Source of the DNA: Butyribacter intestini
GTDB lineage: Bacteria > Bacillota > Clostridia > Lachnospirales > Lachnospiraceae
DNA length: 64,000 nucleotides
Reading direction: 5' to 3'
NCBI GenBank assembly: GCA_001414325.1
Contig: LLKB01000001.1
Coordinates: 448,437-512,436 of the forward strand
Positions within the stretch are counted from its first letter, which is position 1, and each line of letters opens with the position of its first letter. The notes under the pieces were generated by a model. It did no database searches, was not told where the DNA came from, and was given only the letters and a program-made list of their open reading frames with translations. The position numbers were made by a program, and so were the translations under genes. This document shows, in pieces, positions 45,565-53,611 of this stretch.

Positions 45565-47223
45565 ATGTCCGAACAAAATAAGAGAATTATTAAAGGTCTG
45601 CATCAAAAAGACCTAACCAATATCAAATTTGCCAGTGCGTTGCTTGATATGGCGATTGAGGAAAAGAACGATGATTTAGATTTTGCATTGCAGCAGGCAA
45701 AGGAAGCGCAGAAGATTGCAGCAAAGGAGAGTCGAAAGAAGAACAGTATAGAGTTTGCAAATCTGTATTGGAAAGCTACTTTGATGTTGGCACCGTATTT
45801 TTTTGAAGATTTCCTTTACTACATGGAAAAGGACAGAAAGCCGGAGAAAAGGTTTTATATGCCACGCAGACGCACTCTGAAAGTGGTTGTTGACGATTTG
45901 CAGGACTTAGAAGATGATAAACTTGATTTTTATGGTTTATCCATGCCTCCGCGAGTAGGTAAATCAACGATATGTATTTTCTTTATGGCTTGGGTTATGG
46001 GAAAACGACCAAACAGTCATAATGCGATGTCAGGGCATAGTGGTATTTTGGCAGATGGATTTTACAGCGAAGCACTCAATCTTATGGAATTGGATGTGCC
46101 GGAAGAAAAAAGACAGTATCATTTCCTAGATATATTCCCTCAGACATTTCTGCAGAAGAAATCAGCAGATAAGAAAGAGATTACTTTGAATGACCCTGAT
46201 AGATTTGCTACATTGACTTGTCGTGGTATTGATGGTACATGGACAGGTGCAGTTGATATTTCATGGGACGGCTATTTGTATGTTGATGATATGGTTCGTG
46301 ACAGACAGGAGAGTTTATCTCCATCACGATTAGAGGGAAGATACCAGGATTATCTTAACTTGCTTGTTGACCGTAAAAATGACGGTACAAGAGAATTGAT
46401 GGTCGGAACCAGATGGAATGTTCTGGATCCTTTAGGCAGAGTTGAAAAGCAGTACAAAGATAATCCACGGTACAGATTTAGAAAGATACCGGCACTTAAT
46501 GAGAATGGAGAGTCTAACTTTGTTTATGATTATGGCAAGGGATTCTCTACAGAATATTTCTTGAATGTTAAGAGTCGTCTTGATAAGAACGAATGGGAAG
46601 CAAAATTTCAGCAGCGACCATTTATCAGAGAGGGACTTTTATTTGCTGAAAATGAACTTCTTACATACAATGGTGTGTTACCGCCTGAAAGTAGCTTAAT
46701 TCGAGTATTGGCTGCCTGTGATGTGGCTTGGGGCGGTGGAGATAGTTTATCAATGCCGTTTGGATATGAATATGATGACGGATATATCTATATCCCAGAT
46801 TGGATTTTTAACAAGGGAGATAAGACGGTTACTCAGCCTATTGTTGTTGGAAAAACATTATATCATAAGCCGCAGATGGAACATTTTGAAGGAAACAACG
46901 GCGGGGATGAGTATGCAGATAAGATAGATGAATTGTTACAGGCTCAACATTACTCATGTAGCATCTCGTCCAGCAAAGCACCAAATACAATGAGTAAAAT
47001 GGCAAAGATTATACAGTATGCACCGGATGTTAAGAGAAGATGTAAGTTCCTTGCGGCAAATAAGAGAGACAAGGAATATCATGACGCAATGGATGAATTG
47101 ACCATAACAGTTCAGATTGGTAGTAATGACCATGACGATGCTGCAGATGGAGTGACACAGTTAATAATGTTAGCAAATGGTGGCAGTTTGGCAAAGGCAG
47201 AGTTTATTGATTCACCATATTAG
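45565..47223 (+). CDS. terL: Terminase large subunit
   Basis: ATPase-nuclease motor that packages phage DNA. 552 residues: Walker A in MPPRVGKSTICIFF (about 128), Walker B in YLYVDDMV (about 239) and an RNase H-like nuclease domain from AACDVAWGGGD (about 383) to the C-terminus, with a further acidic cluster in SNDHDDAADGVTQL. ATG 45565 has TGGAGGTG 8 bases upstream; an earlier in-frame ATG at 45529 lacks one. It opens the second block of packaging genes. Confidence 0.95.
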   Translation: MSEQNKRIIKGLHQKDLTNIKFASALLDMAIEEKNDDLDFALQQAKEAQKIAAKESRKKNSIEFANLYWKATLMLAPYFFEDFLYYMEKDRKPEKRFYMPRRRTLKVVVDDLQDLEDDKLDFYGLSMPPRVGKSTICIFFMAWVMGKRPNSHNAMSGHSGILADGFYSEALNLMELDVPEEKRQYHFLDIFPQTFLQKKSADKKEITLNDPDRFATLTCRGIDGTWTGAVDISWDGYLYVDDMVRDRQESLSPSRLEGRYQDYLNLLVDRKNDGTRELMVGTRWNVLDPLGRVEKQYKDNPRYRFRKIPALNENGESNFVYDYGKGFSTEYFLNVKSRLDKNEWEAKFQQRPFIREGLLFAENELLTYNGVLPPESSLIRVLAACDVAWGGGDSLSMPFGYEYDDGYIYIPDWIFNKGDKTVTQPIVVGKTLYHKPQMEHFEGNNGGDEYADKIDELLQAQHYSCSISSSKAPNTMSKMAKIIQYAPDVKRRCKFLAANKRDKEYHDAMDELTITVQIGSNDHDDAADGVTQLIMLANGGSLAKAEFIDSPY

Positions 47224-47236
47224 GAGGTATGATAAA

Positions 47237-47671
47237 ATGACTAAGGAATTATTGAACAATTACAGATACCTTGATGAAATCATCAGAAAAGATGAGGAAA
47301 AATTGCAATATTACAAAGACAATCCACCATCTGCTTATGTTGGAAAGGTGCAGTCATCAAACAAAGAGTTTCCATATCAGAGGACTTCGATAGAGGTATC
47401 AGGTTGCGAGGTCAAAGACAGAAGATCATGGAAAGAAAAACAGTATGAACTGATTACAAAGTTACATAATGAGCGTGCCGAGTTTGAACAGATGAAGCTG
47501 GAGATTGATATTTTCTTGACTAAGATATTTGATGGCAGGGACAGGCTGATATTTGAATATCTTTATAGAGATGGCATGACACAGCAGGAAGTGGCGGATA
47601 AGTTGTTTGTGGATAGAAGTACGGTGTCGAAAGTGGTAAATCGGTATTTGGAAGAGTCGGTGGTTAGTTGA
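47237..47671 (+). CDS. Sigma-70 region-4-like phage regulator
   Basis: 144 residues with an N-terminal coiled helix (about 1-35), a variable middle and a C-terminal helix-turn-helix of sigma-70 region-4/ArpU type: DRLIFEYLYRDGMTQQEVAD then KLFVDRSTVSKVVNRYLEES. ArpU/DUF1492-like proteins in this place control late transcription. TTAGGAGG precedes ATG 47237. It lies 13 bases after terL. It is a candidate activator for the paired promoters at 50304 and 51793. Confidence 0.8.
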   Translation: MTKELLNNYRYLDEIIRKDEEKLQYYKDNPPSAYVGKVQSSNKEFPYQRTSIEVSGCEVKDRRSWKEKQYELITKLHNERAEFEQMKLEIDIFLTKIFDGRDRLIFEYLYRDGMTQQEVADKLFVDRSTVSKVVNRYLEESVVS

Positions 47672-47724
47672 ATGATTATGTATAATATTATATAATTTGT
47701 TTATTAAAATAAGGAGAAAATAAT

Positions 47725-47874
47725 ATGGCGAGAAGAAAGAGAAAATCTAAAAGTATTATAGGGCTGTTGTTTGCTGTAATGTTATTACCAATAAATATTT
47801 TATTAAAAACACTTATGGCGTGGGATGGATTTACGACATCTAATACTAGAAAAAGAAGAAAGAAAAAATTTTGA
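47725..47874 (+). CDS. Small basic membrane protein, 49 residues
   Basis: Found by eye. AAGGAG lies 8 bases before the ATG at 47725. The product starts MARRKRKSK, has one hydrophobic helix (residues 11-31, IIGLLFAVMLLPINILLKTL) and ends in a Lys/Arg cluster (RKRRKKKF). A terminator follows at once. A holin-like or other membrane role cannot be decided. Confidence 0.65.
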   Translation: MARRKRKSKSIIGLLFAVMLLPINILLKTLMAWDGFTTSNTRKRRKKKF

Positions 47875-47884
47875 AAAAATAGTT

Positions 47885-47912
47885 TTAAGAGCCCGTTCGG
47901 GCTCTTAATTTT
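47885..47912. terminator. Bidirectional terminator
   Basis: TTAAGAGCCCG and CGGGCTCTTAA are perfect complements around TT, followed by a run of eight T. It lies between the small membrane gene and the convergent repressor gene. Confidence 0.9.
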
Positions 47913-48291
47913 TTTTATACCTTTTAAGTTCTGTAAGTTCCGATACCCTTTTAAGTGCTTCTTTTGCACCATCGTCATTTAGCAATTTAAGACAAGTAAG
48001 TATTTCGGTATAGGAATCTTTTGCAACATCACTGAGATAGTGATATTCATTAGAAATTATATCTATTCTCATATTATCAAATTTGAGTTCGTCTTCCCAG
48101 CCAATAAGTGCTAATGGGGAAACATTCAATGCATCGGAAAGTCTTGCAATTTTATCTGTTTTAATATTGGAAATCACTCCTGTTTCCCATTTTCTGACAG
48201 TTGATTTACCAACACCAACTTTATTTCCTAATTCTTCTAGTGTCATTCCTTTTTGGGTGCGTAGTTCTTTTATACGTTCACCTATTGTCAT
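47905..48291 (-). CDS. XRE-family (CI-like) repressor
   Basis: 128 residues, on the strand opposite to the packaging genes. The helix-turn-helix is at residues 1-62 (TIGERIKELRTQKGMTLEEL, then KVGVGKSTVRKWETG) and the C-terminal half is helical, without a LexA-type protease domain. TGGAGGCG lies 7 bases before the ATG. Divergent to the small ORF and ribbon-helix-helix gene, in the arrangement of an immunity switch. The last codons lie within the terminator hairpin. Confidence 0.88.
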   Translation of the reverse strand: MTIGERIKELRTQKGMTLEELGNKVGVGKSTVRKWETGVISNIKTDKIARLSDALNVSPLALIGWEDELKFDNMRIDIISNEYHYLSDVAKDSYTEILTCLKLLNDDGAKEALKRVSELTELKRYKKN

Positions 48292-48403
48292 AGAATCGCC
48301 TCCATTTCATAATTAAATAATAGCATAAAAGTGTCGTATTGGCAACAAAAATACAAATAAAAACAGAAAGGGTGTCTTGGATGAGAAAAAAGGTATTGAC
48401 ACT

Positions 48404-48493
48404 ATGGAGAAAGAGCGTTACTATATGAGTGTCTTAAACGACACAAAAAGAAGAAAGCTATACTTTAATACAAAAAATGTAAAAAGGGCTTGA
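48404..48493 (+). CDS. Possible 29-residue peptide
   Basis: ATG at 48404, 29 codons (EKERYYMSVLNDTKRRKLYF), stop at 48493. Only AAGG at 12 bases upstream resembles a ribosome site. It spans the GTGTC/GACAC palindrome and overlaps the -35 of the next promoter, so it may not be a gene. Confidence 0.25.
   Translation: MEKERYYMSVLNDTKRRKLYFNTKNVKRA
48429..48444. promoter_or_regulatory. Candidate repressor operator
   Basis: GTGTCTTAAACGACAC, a dyad with GTGTC/GACAC arms, lies in the divergent region of the CI-like repressor. A related AGTGTCGTATTGGCAAC lies at about 48330, close to the repressor start. Confidence 0.45.
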
Positions 48494-48531
48494 TATTTTG
48501 TAGCTACAGTATTATATTTATTGTAGCGACA
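48490..48531 (+). promoter_or_regulatory. Promoter with TGTAGCTACA operator for the ribbon-helix-helix gene
   Basis: TTGATA at 48490 and TATATT at 48513, spacer 17. The palindrome TGTAGCTACA (48499-48508) lies inside the spacer, and a near copy TGTAGCGACA lies at 48522-48531 near the start point. The same palindrome occurs at 56779 in the promoter of another gene. Confidence 0.75.
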
Positions 48532-48551
48532 AAAAGAAAAGAGGTGATAAG

Positions 48552-48731
48552 ATGTCGCCAAGAACAGGTAGACCAAAATCTGACAATAATAAAAATGTAA
48601 TGTTTAGAGTTCGACTTGATAAAGATATGGTTGAAAAGTTAGAAGCAGCTTCAAAGAACTTGGAAATTACAAAATCAGATGTTGTTAGAAATGGTATTGA
48701 AAATGAGTACCAAAGGTCTATAAAAAAATAA
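48552..48731 (+). CDS. Ribbon-helix-helix regulator, 59 residues
   Basis: Found by eye. GAGGTGAT lies directly before the ATG at 48552. The product begins SPRTGRPKSDNNKN and then has the Arc/MetJ pattern: a strand VMFRVRLDKDM, helix VEKLEAASKNLEIT, and helix KSDVVRNGIENEY. Such proteins bind DNA as dimers of dimers on short palindromes, and two TGTAGC(T/G)ACA sites lie in its own promoter, so it is probably autoregulated. Confidence 0.85.
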   Translation: MSPRTGRPKSDNNKNVMFRVRLDKDMVEKLEAASKNLEITKSDVVRNGIENEYQRSIKK

Positions 48732-48856
48732 GAACAGCTACACCGCCCTGAGAAAGCATATAACTGTTCTAATCCCAATCTAAAAGAGATTGATAAATAT
48801 ATTCTATCAGTTTCTTTTGGAGAAATCAATCAAAATTTGAAAGCGAGGTAGAATGT

Positions 48857-49678
48857 ATGTGTAACACAGCAGAATTAAAAATTGCAGAATACCATAATAT
48901 CAGAGTGCTAACAACACAGCAGCTTGCAGGATGTTACGGAACGACAACAGATACAATAACAAAGAATTTCAACCGAAACAAAGACAGATACATTGAGAGA
49001 AAGCATTACATAGCACTTGAGGGAGACAATAAAAATGATTTCTTGAACCAAGGACAATTTGACCGAGGTTTGAAAAATGCTAAAACCTTATACCTTTGGA
49101 CAGAAAAAGGAGCTTTTCTCCACGCAAAATCTCTAAACACTGATGAAGCATGGGATGTATATGACAGACTGGTTGAAAGCTATTTTAGAGTTAAGCAGAG
49201 AGCAATAGACCGTTCTCAATTATCACCGCAGATGCAGATGTTTTATGCAATAGCAGACGAACAGGCTAAAATGGAATTGGAGCAAAAACGCCAGGCAAGA
49301 CAGATTGAGCGTGTTGAGGAGAAACAAAGAGTTCTTTCTGAAACTTTTGAAAATCCATCAGATAAGGAAGATTTTAAGTCTTGGTGTAAGAAGTGCATAA
49401 AGAAAATTGCAGATACACCAAAGTTTTGCAGGGAGCATTATGTTAATACAAGGTACCACGATGCTTGGAATGAGAGCTATGCACGACTTAGTGAGAAGCG
49501 GGCGTGCCGACTTGGGCAGAGAGTGAAAACTGCGAGAGAAAAAGCAGAGAAGAATGGAGCCAGTCAGTCCAAAATTAGGGAAATTACATATTTGTCAATA
49601 ATCACAGATGACAAGGATTTAAAGCCAGTGTATGAAACAGTAATAAAGGAAATGATGTTGGCGTATTGCGTAGCATAG
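48857..49678 (+). CDS. Phage antirepressor (ORF6N/ORF6C type)
   Basis: 273 residues. The N-terminal ORF6N domain (residues 12-110: VLTTQQLAGCYGTTTDTITK, LYLWTEKGAFLHAKSLNTDE) is followed by a helical linker and an ORF6C-like C-terminal domain (about 175-270: KFCREHYVNTRYHDAWNESY). Such proteins bind phage repressors and promote induction. GCGAGG lies upstream of the ATG. It stands next to the CI-like repressor, its likely target. Confidence 0.85.
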   Translation: MCNTAELKIAEYHNIRVLTTQQLAGCYGTTTDTITKNFNRNKDRYIERKHYIALEGDNKNDFLNQGQFDRGLKNAKTLYLWTEKGAFLHAKSLNTDEAWDVYDRLVESYFRVKQRAIDRSQLSPQMQMFYAIADEQAKMELEQKRQARQIERVEEKQRVLSETFENPSDKEDFKSWCKKCIKKIADTPKFCREHYVNTRYHDAWNESYARLSEKRACRLGQRVKTAREKAEKNGASQSKIREITYLSIITDDKDLKPVYETVIKEMMLAYCVA

Positions 49679-49711
49679 TAAAAATTCAAACAAACGACAA
49701 GGAGCGATATT

Positions 49712-50038
49712 ATGGATATATCAGGAACAAAGATTTTATTTGATGCCGACAATATGAATATTGAAGAGGGCATAGAGATAGAAACAGCATATTCACTTTT
49801 AAGTACTTTTATGGATAAGTATGATTATATGTACGATATGTCAGAGTGTACTAATGCACAGGCATATTGTTTAGTTGCTAATGCAAAAGATATATACCAC
49901 TTGATAAGAGCTACATGGAATATACTTGAGAATGTAAAAGAGCAGAATAAAAAAGTGCAGGAGTTGATTGGAAATGCTTTTGATGTTGTTAAAGTAATAC
50001 AGGATGCAGCAGACAGCAAAGGAGCAGTACGAGCATAA
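49712..50038 (+). CDS. Uncharacterised phage protein, 108 residues
   Basis: Acidic helical protein: DISGTKILFDADNMNIEEGI at the N-terminus, then two helices (ETAYSLLSTFMDKYDYMYDM; AKDIYHLIRATWNILENVKE). AAGGAGCG precedes the ATG. Lies 33 bases after the antirepressor gene, probably in the same message. No family recognised. Confidence 0.65.
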   Translation: MDISGTKILFDADNMNIEEGIEIETAYSLLSTFMDKYDYMYDMSECTNAQAYCLVANAKDIYHLIRATWNILENVKEQNKKVQELIGNAFDVVKVIQDAADSKGAVRA

Positions 50039-50063
50039 GGTACTTGAAAGGAATGGTGTTAAT

Positions 50064-50285
50064 ATGAACGAGATTGAAAAAATATATTATAACTTTAATG
50101 AGTTATGTGACGATTATGCAGAACTTGAAGATACAATAGAAGCAAGAAAAAAGATGGAGCAGAAGATGGGCAAAGAACTGTTTATGAAATATGATAATGA
50201 AATATCGGATTGTTGTATGTACACAGAAAAGCAGGGCTTTATATGGGGATTTCAGTATGCTATGAAGCTGATGACGGCGTATTGA
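50064..50285 (+). CDS. Uncharacterised phage protein, 73 residues
   Basis: Short helical protein (NEIEKIYYNFNELCDDYAEL), ending with GFIWGFQYAMKLM, a pattern seen in small clostridial phage proteins of unknown role. AAAGGAATGG precedes ATG 50064, 25 bases after the previous stop. The message probably ends at the terminator at 50357. Confidence 0.65.
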   Translation: MNEIEKIYYNFNELCDDYAELEDTIEARKKMEQKMGKELFMKYDNEISDCCMYTEKQGFIWGFQYAMKLMTAY

Positions 50286-50303
50286 TTAGTGGATGCTGAA
50301 TAA

Positions 50304-50336
50304 TTCACACATTTCACATTCCTAAAATGATATTTT
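50304..50336 (+). promoter_or_regulatory. Candidate activator-dependent promoter A
   Basis: TTCACAC at 50304 and TTCACAT at 50313 (9-bp period), then TATTTT at 50331, 18 bases after the start of the second repeat. The same layout recurs at 51793. Confidence 0.6.
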
Positions 50337-50356
50337 AATATTATGAAAATATGTAA

Positions 50357-50400
50357 AAGAGTCACAGGACAAATTGATATGTCTGTTGTGGCTCTTTTTT
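50357..50400 (+). terminator. Leader terminator before the head-morphogenesis gene
   Basis: AAGAGTCACAGGACA and TGTCTGTTGTGGCTCTT form an imperfect stem followed by six T, downstream of promoter A; a terminator in a leader suggests antitermination or attenuation. Confidence 0.75.
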
Positions 50401-50437
50401 GCTGAAACAGCAGGAAAGATTATTTGAGGTATGTGAT

Positions 50438-51682
50438 ATGGGATTGATGAAATTTGACCGGTTAAATGTACTTTCTGAAAATGAAACGATTAGTGATGAG
50501 CGGAAAAGGATTAGTCGAAAGAAAATACCAATTCATGAATATTTTGAAGATATGCAGATTAGTGAAGAACAAAAACAAAAGCGTATTCGTTTAGCAAATT
50601 TATTGCTGGCGGATGTGCTTTTTTTATTTGCACTGTCAAAAGGAAATAATGACAAGCATTATCTTGTAAAGTCGTTTCAGAACAGATATACGGAGTCGGT
50701 AAAGAGTGTTGCACAGCAGGATAAAGAATTATCACGATACATAAGAAAGGTTTGTGAAAATATCGTTGATACTACATTGAAAGATACGAAGAAGCCCAGT
50801 GATTTAACAGATAGTGCAGGCACTGAATATAGGACTTCTGTTGATAGAGCAATGAACATAGCTGAGAATGAAGCGAATAGTATATTAAATAATGAAGAGT
50901 ATAGAAGTGCCATAAAGAATGGCTGTACGAAGAAAAAGTGGATATCCTTTGGTGATGAAAGGGTAAGAACGGATCATGCGGATGTTGATGGTGAGGTAGT
51001 GGATATATACAAGCCTTTTCATGTTGGAGGATATTTGATGATGTTTCCAAAAGATGATTCTTTGGGAGCAGGTCTTGAAGAAATTGTAAATTGTCGTTGT
51101 TCGGTGGAGTATTTACAAGATAGGGTAATAGTATTAGATGATAAAGCAATTGGTACAGAAGATTCAGGAAAAAAGCCAACATTATTTGTGGATGTTACTG
51201 AGGAATATTTAAAGGCTGGAAAAGTTAATTTAGGGAAAGTGATTGATGAAAAGGAATATGAAAAGGAAGGACAGAGGTATTGTGTAGATGGAAAAAATGT
51301 AGTTTTGGATTATTCGGAAAGTGAAAGAAAAATTGCTGAAAATTTAGCTGGCTTGCTTGGTGCAAATGTAAAAATGATTCCGAGAGTATTATTTCCACAA
51401 GGAATATCAACGCCAGATATTTTTATTAACAATGAGGCATATGATATAAAGGAACCTATAGGAAAGGGAAAAGCTGTTATATATAATATGGTTTCAAAAA
51501 AGAAAAGACAGGCTAATAATTTTGTTATAGATATATCACATTGTCCATTGTCGGAGAATGAAATAAGAAATCAAGTTGCTGATGTGTATCGTTCAAGTCA
51601 TACCCGGTTCATAGATAAAATAATTTTATGTAAGAATGGAAATATCTTGAATATTTATAAGAGAATAAAAAAAGAGGAATAG
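50438..51682 (+). CDS. SPP1 gp7/MuF-like head protein with C-terminal nuclease-toxin-like domain
   Basis: 414 residues. Residues about 90-228 are a phage head morphogenesis (MuF/gp7) domain: the conserved WISFGDERVRTDHADVDGEV, HVGGYLMMFPKDDSLGAG and NCRCSVEYL. Residues about 285-414 resemble CdiA-CT-like nucleases of the BECR fold: STPDIFINNEAYDIKEPIG, a GKAVIYNMVSKKKRQANNFV segment and VIDISHCPLSENEIRNQV. MuF proteins with nuclease tails are known as polyvalent phage effectors thought to be carried in the virion. ATG 50438 has GAGG upstream; TTG 50399 is also in frame. Unusually, it precedes the portal gene. Confidence 0.85.
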   Translation: MGLMKFDRLNVLSENETISDERKRISRKKIPIHEYFEDMQISEEQKQKRIRLANLLLADVLFLFALSKGNNDKHYLVKSFQNRYTESVKSVAQQDKELSRYIRKVCENIVDTTLKDTKKPSDLTDSAGTEYRTSVDRAMNIAENEANSILNNEEYRSAIKNGCTKKKWISFGDERVRTDHADVDGEVVDIYKPFHVGGYLMMFPKDDSLGAGLEEIVNCRCSVEYLQDRVIVLDDKAIGTEDSGKKPTLFVDVTEEYLKAGKVNLGKVIDEKEYEKEGQRYCVDGKNVVLDYSESERKIAENLAGLLGANVKMIPRVLFPQGISTPDIFINNEAYDIKEPIGKGKAVIYNMVSKKKRQANNFVIDISHCPLSENEIRNQVADVYRSSHTRFIDKIILCKNGNILNIYKRIKKEE

Positions 51683-51835
51683 ATGGCCTCGCCCAAATAT
51701 GGGGGCAAGGTATCTACTCCTCTAAGATATCTTACAGATATATTATCATTATATGGAGTTGCTGTCAAATGTATGTATGGCGAAATCAAACTTTCACACA
51801 ATTCACACAAAAACCATGCTATATTGGTATCATGA
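51683..51835 (+). CDS. 50-codon frame / structured RNA directly behind the toxin-like gene
   Basis: An ATG abuts the stop of the previous gene and has AGAGGAA upstream; 50 codons follow (starts ASPKYGGKVSTPLRYLTDIL). The 5' part is GC-rich and can fold two mutually exclusive ways: 51687-51694 with 51703-51710, or the 9-bp stem 51707-51715 with 51725-51733. Position behind a toxin-like domain suggests an immunity factor or regulatory RNA; neither is shown. The promoter B repeats lie at its 3' end. Confidence 0.4.
   Translation: MASPKYGGKVSTPLRYLTDILSLYGVAVKCMYGEIKLSHNSHKNHAILVS
51793..51825 (+). promoter_or_regulatory. Candidate activator-dependent promoter B
   Basis: TTCACAC at 51793 and again at 51802 (9-bp period), then TATATT at 51820, 18 bases after the second repeat begins, the same geometry as at 50304. 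No good -35 element is present, as expected for an activator-dependent promoter. Confidence 0.65.
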
Positions 51836-51846
51836 AATAACTATAA

Positions 51847-51886
51847 GGGTCAAGCGGTTTCAAATGAAGCCGCATGGCTCTTTTTT
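51847..51886 (+). terminator. Leader terminator before the portal gene
   Basis: GGGTCA/TGGCTC, GCGG/CCGC and TTC/GAA stack into one stem, followed by six T, about 20 bases after the promoter B -10. It parallels the hairpin at 50357. Confidence 0.75.
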
Positions 51887-51911
51887 GATGCATTGAAATG
51901 AGGTGAGATAA

Positions 51912-53501
51912 GTGGAAGCAGAAGAAACAATGGAGTTATTCGGAAGAAAACGCATTTATACTGATGAGATTGTTATTGATGAAACAAATATTCTTTCTGT
52001 CTTGAATGATGCACTTATCACACACATGGAAAATTACAATGCGATTGCATATCTTTTGAAGTATGAAAAAGGATATCAGCCTTTACAGCGTAAAAAGACA
52101 GTTCGACCTGAGATTGATGTCAAGGTGGTAGATAATGTTGCCAATGAAATTACTGAATTTAAACTTGGCTATAACTGGGGTAATCCTATTATCTATGTGC
52201 AGCATGGCAATAATGATTTATCAGGAAATGACAGCAATTCAGACGATAATGCAGTTTCTATGTTATCGGAAATGTTTCGAGAGGAAGGAAAAGCAAGTCT
52301 TGACCAGGAGCTTGCACGATACATAGAGATTTGCGGTATTGGATATCGTTTCATCAGAATTAAACCGGATTATGATGGCGGTTCTGTATTTCAGATGGCA
52401 ACGCTTAATCCGATGTTTGCATTTATCGTATATTCAAATGATGCATTTAAGCGTCCTATGATGGCGTGTACTTTTCGTATAACTAAGAGTGGTGCGAGAT
52501 ATTACACTTGTTACACAAAAGATGCTGTATTTGAGATACAGGATGCTGTAAAGATTATCAATGGTAAAGAAAGAGTGGATGAAAAAGGAAAACGCATTAT
52601 CAGAAATGGTAAAGGCGGGGAAATAAATCCACTTGGAATTATCCCTATTATTGAATACAATCGCTCACATGATAGAACAGGGTGTTTTGAGCGTCAGATT
52701 TCAGATATGGATAATCTTAATATCCTTGTATCAGACTTTACAAATGATGTGGCACAAACTACACAGGCAGTATGGTGGGCGAATGATATTGAATTGCCAA
52801 AGGATGAAAATGGAAAGACCAAAAAGGTACAGGCTGGTCAATGGATTTTATCTAAGACTACCGGAGCAGGCAATAAGCCGCAGATTCAGTCCTTAGCATT
52901 TATATATGATTACAATGGCATATTGGAAGATATCAAATACAGACGAGATGTAATCTTACAGAAATGCGATGTTCCTTTACGAAGTGAACCGGGCGGAGGT
53001 TCTACTGGTACAGCAATGAGTATGTCGAGTGGTTGGTCGGATGCCGATTGTGCGGCGAATAAGGAATGTCAGATTATTGAAGCGTCAGAAATGCAGATGC
53101 TTAGGGTGATAAAAAAGATTATTGAGCTGTCAACAGATATTCCGGAAGATAGCCCTTTAAAATCTCTTAAGATATCTGATATTGATATAAAGTTTGTCAG
53201 AAATAAAAATTATGACATGGCAACAAAAGCTAATACATTTGCTACATATGTTTCTCATGGTGTACATGGCAGGCATGCAATGCAATTAGCGGATATAGGT
53301 GGAGATATTGAACAGATATGGCTTGATTCCAAAGATGGTGTTGAAAAGTATCAGAAGTCAGTGTATGACAAGCAGACAACAACTGCAAATGATATTGGAA
53401 AAGTTCCATATAATATCAGTCAGACAGAAGAAGATAAAACTGACAGGATTCAGCAGGATGAATCAGACCAAAATAAAAACAGTCCAATACTTAGCAACTA
53501 A
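51912..53501 (+). CDS. Portal protein (SPP1 gp6 family)
   Basis: Twelve-fold ring at the head vertex through which DNA enters and leaves. 529 residues with GTG start and GAGGTGAG upstream. Family features: an N-terminal helical wing (residues 15-60), the conserved region FKLGYNWGNPIIYVQHGN, the central IIEYNRSHDRTGCFERQISD and DVAQTTQAVWWANDIEL, and the stem/crown region with CDVPLRSEPGGGSTGTAMSM. The acidic/Gln-rich tail is normal. Precedes scaffold and capsid genes. Confidence 0.92.
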   Translation: MEAEETMELFGRKRIYTDEIVIDETNILSVLNDALITHMENYNAIAYLLKYEKGYQPLQRKKTVRPEIDVKVVDNVANEITEFKLGYNWGNPIIYVQHGNNDLSGNDSNSDDNAVSMLSEMFREEGKASLDQELARYIEICGIGYRFIRIKPDYDGGSVFQMATLNPMFAFIVYSNDAFKRPMMACTFRITKSGARYYTCYTKDAVFEIQDAVKIINGKERVDEKGKRIIRNGKGGEINPLGIIPIIEYNRSHDRTGCFERQISDMDNLNILVSDFTNDVAQTTQAVWWANDIELPKDENGKTKKVQAGQWILSKTTGAGNKPQIQSLAFIYDYNGILEDIKYRRDVILQKCDVPLRSEPGGGSTGTAMSMSSGWSDADCAANKECQIIEASEMQMLRVIKKIIELSTDIPEDSPLKSLKISDIDIKFVRNKNYDMATKANTFATYVSHGVHGRHAMQLADIGGDIEQIWLDSKDGVEKYQKSVYDKQTTTANDIGKVPYNISQTEEDKTDRIQQDESDQNKNSPILSN

Positions 53502-53611
53502 GACATTTGTAAAAAGCAGGTGTTTTTTTTATACGCCCTAGAGAAAGGGCAATATAAATTTCGCAAAAATGATAATTCAGAGAAGAATATAAACGCAATG
53601 GAGGTAGCGAG

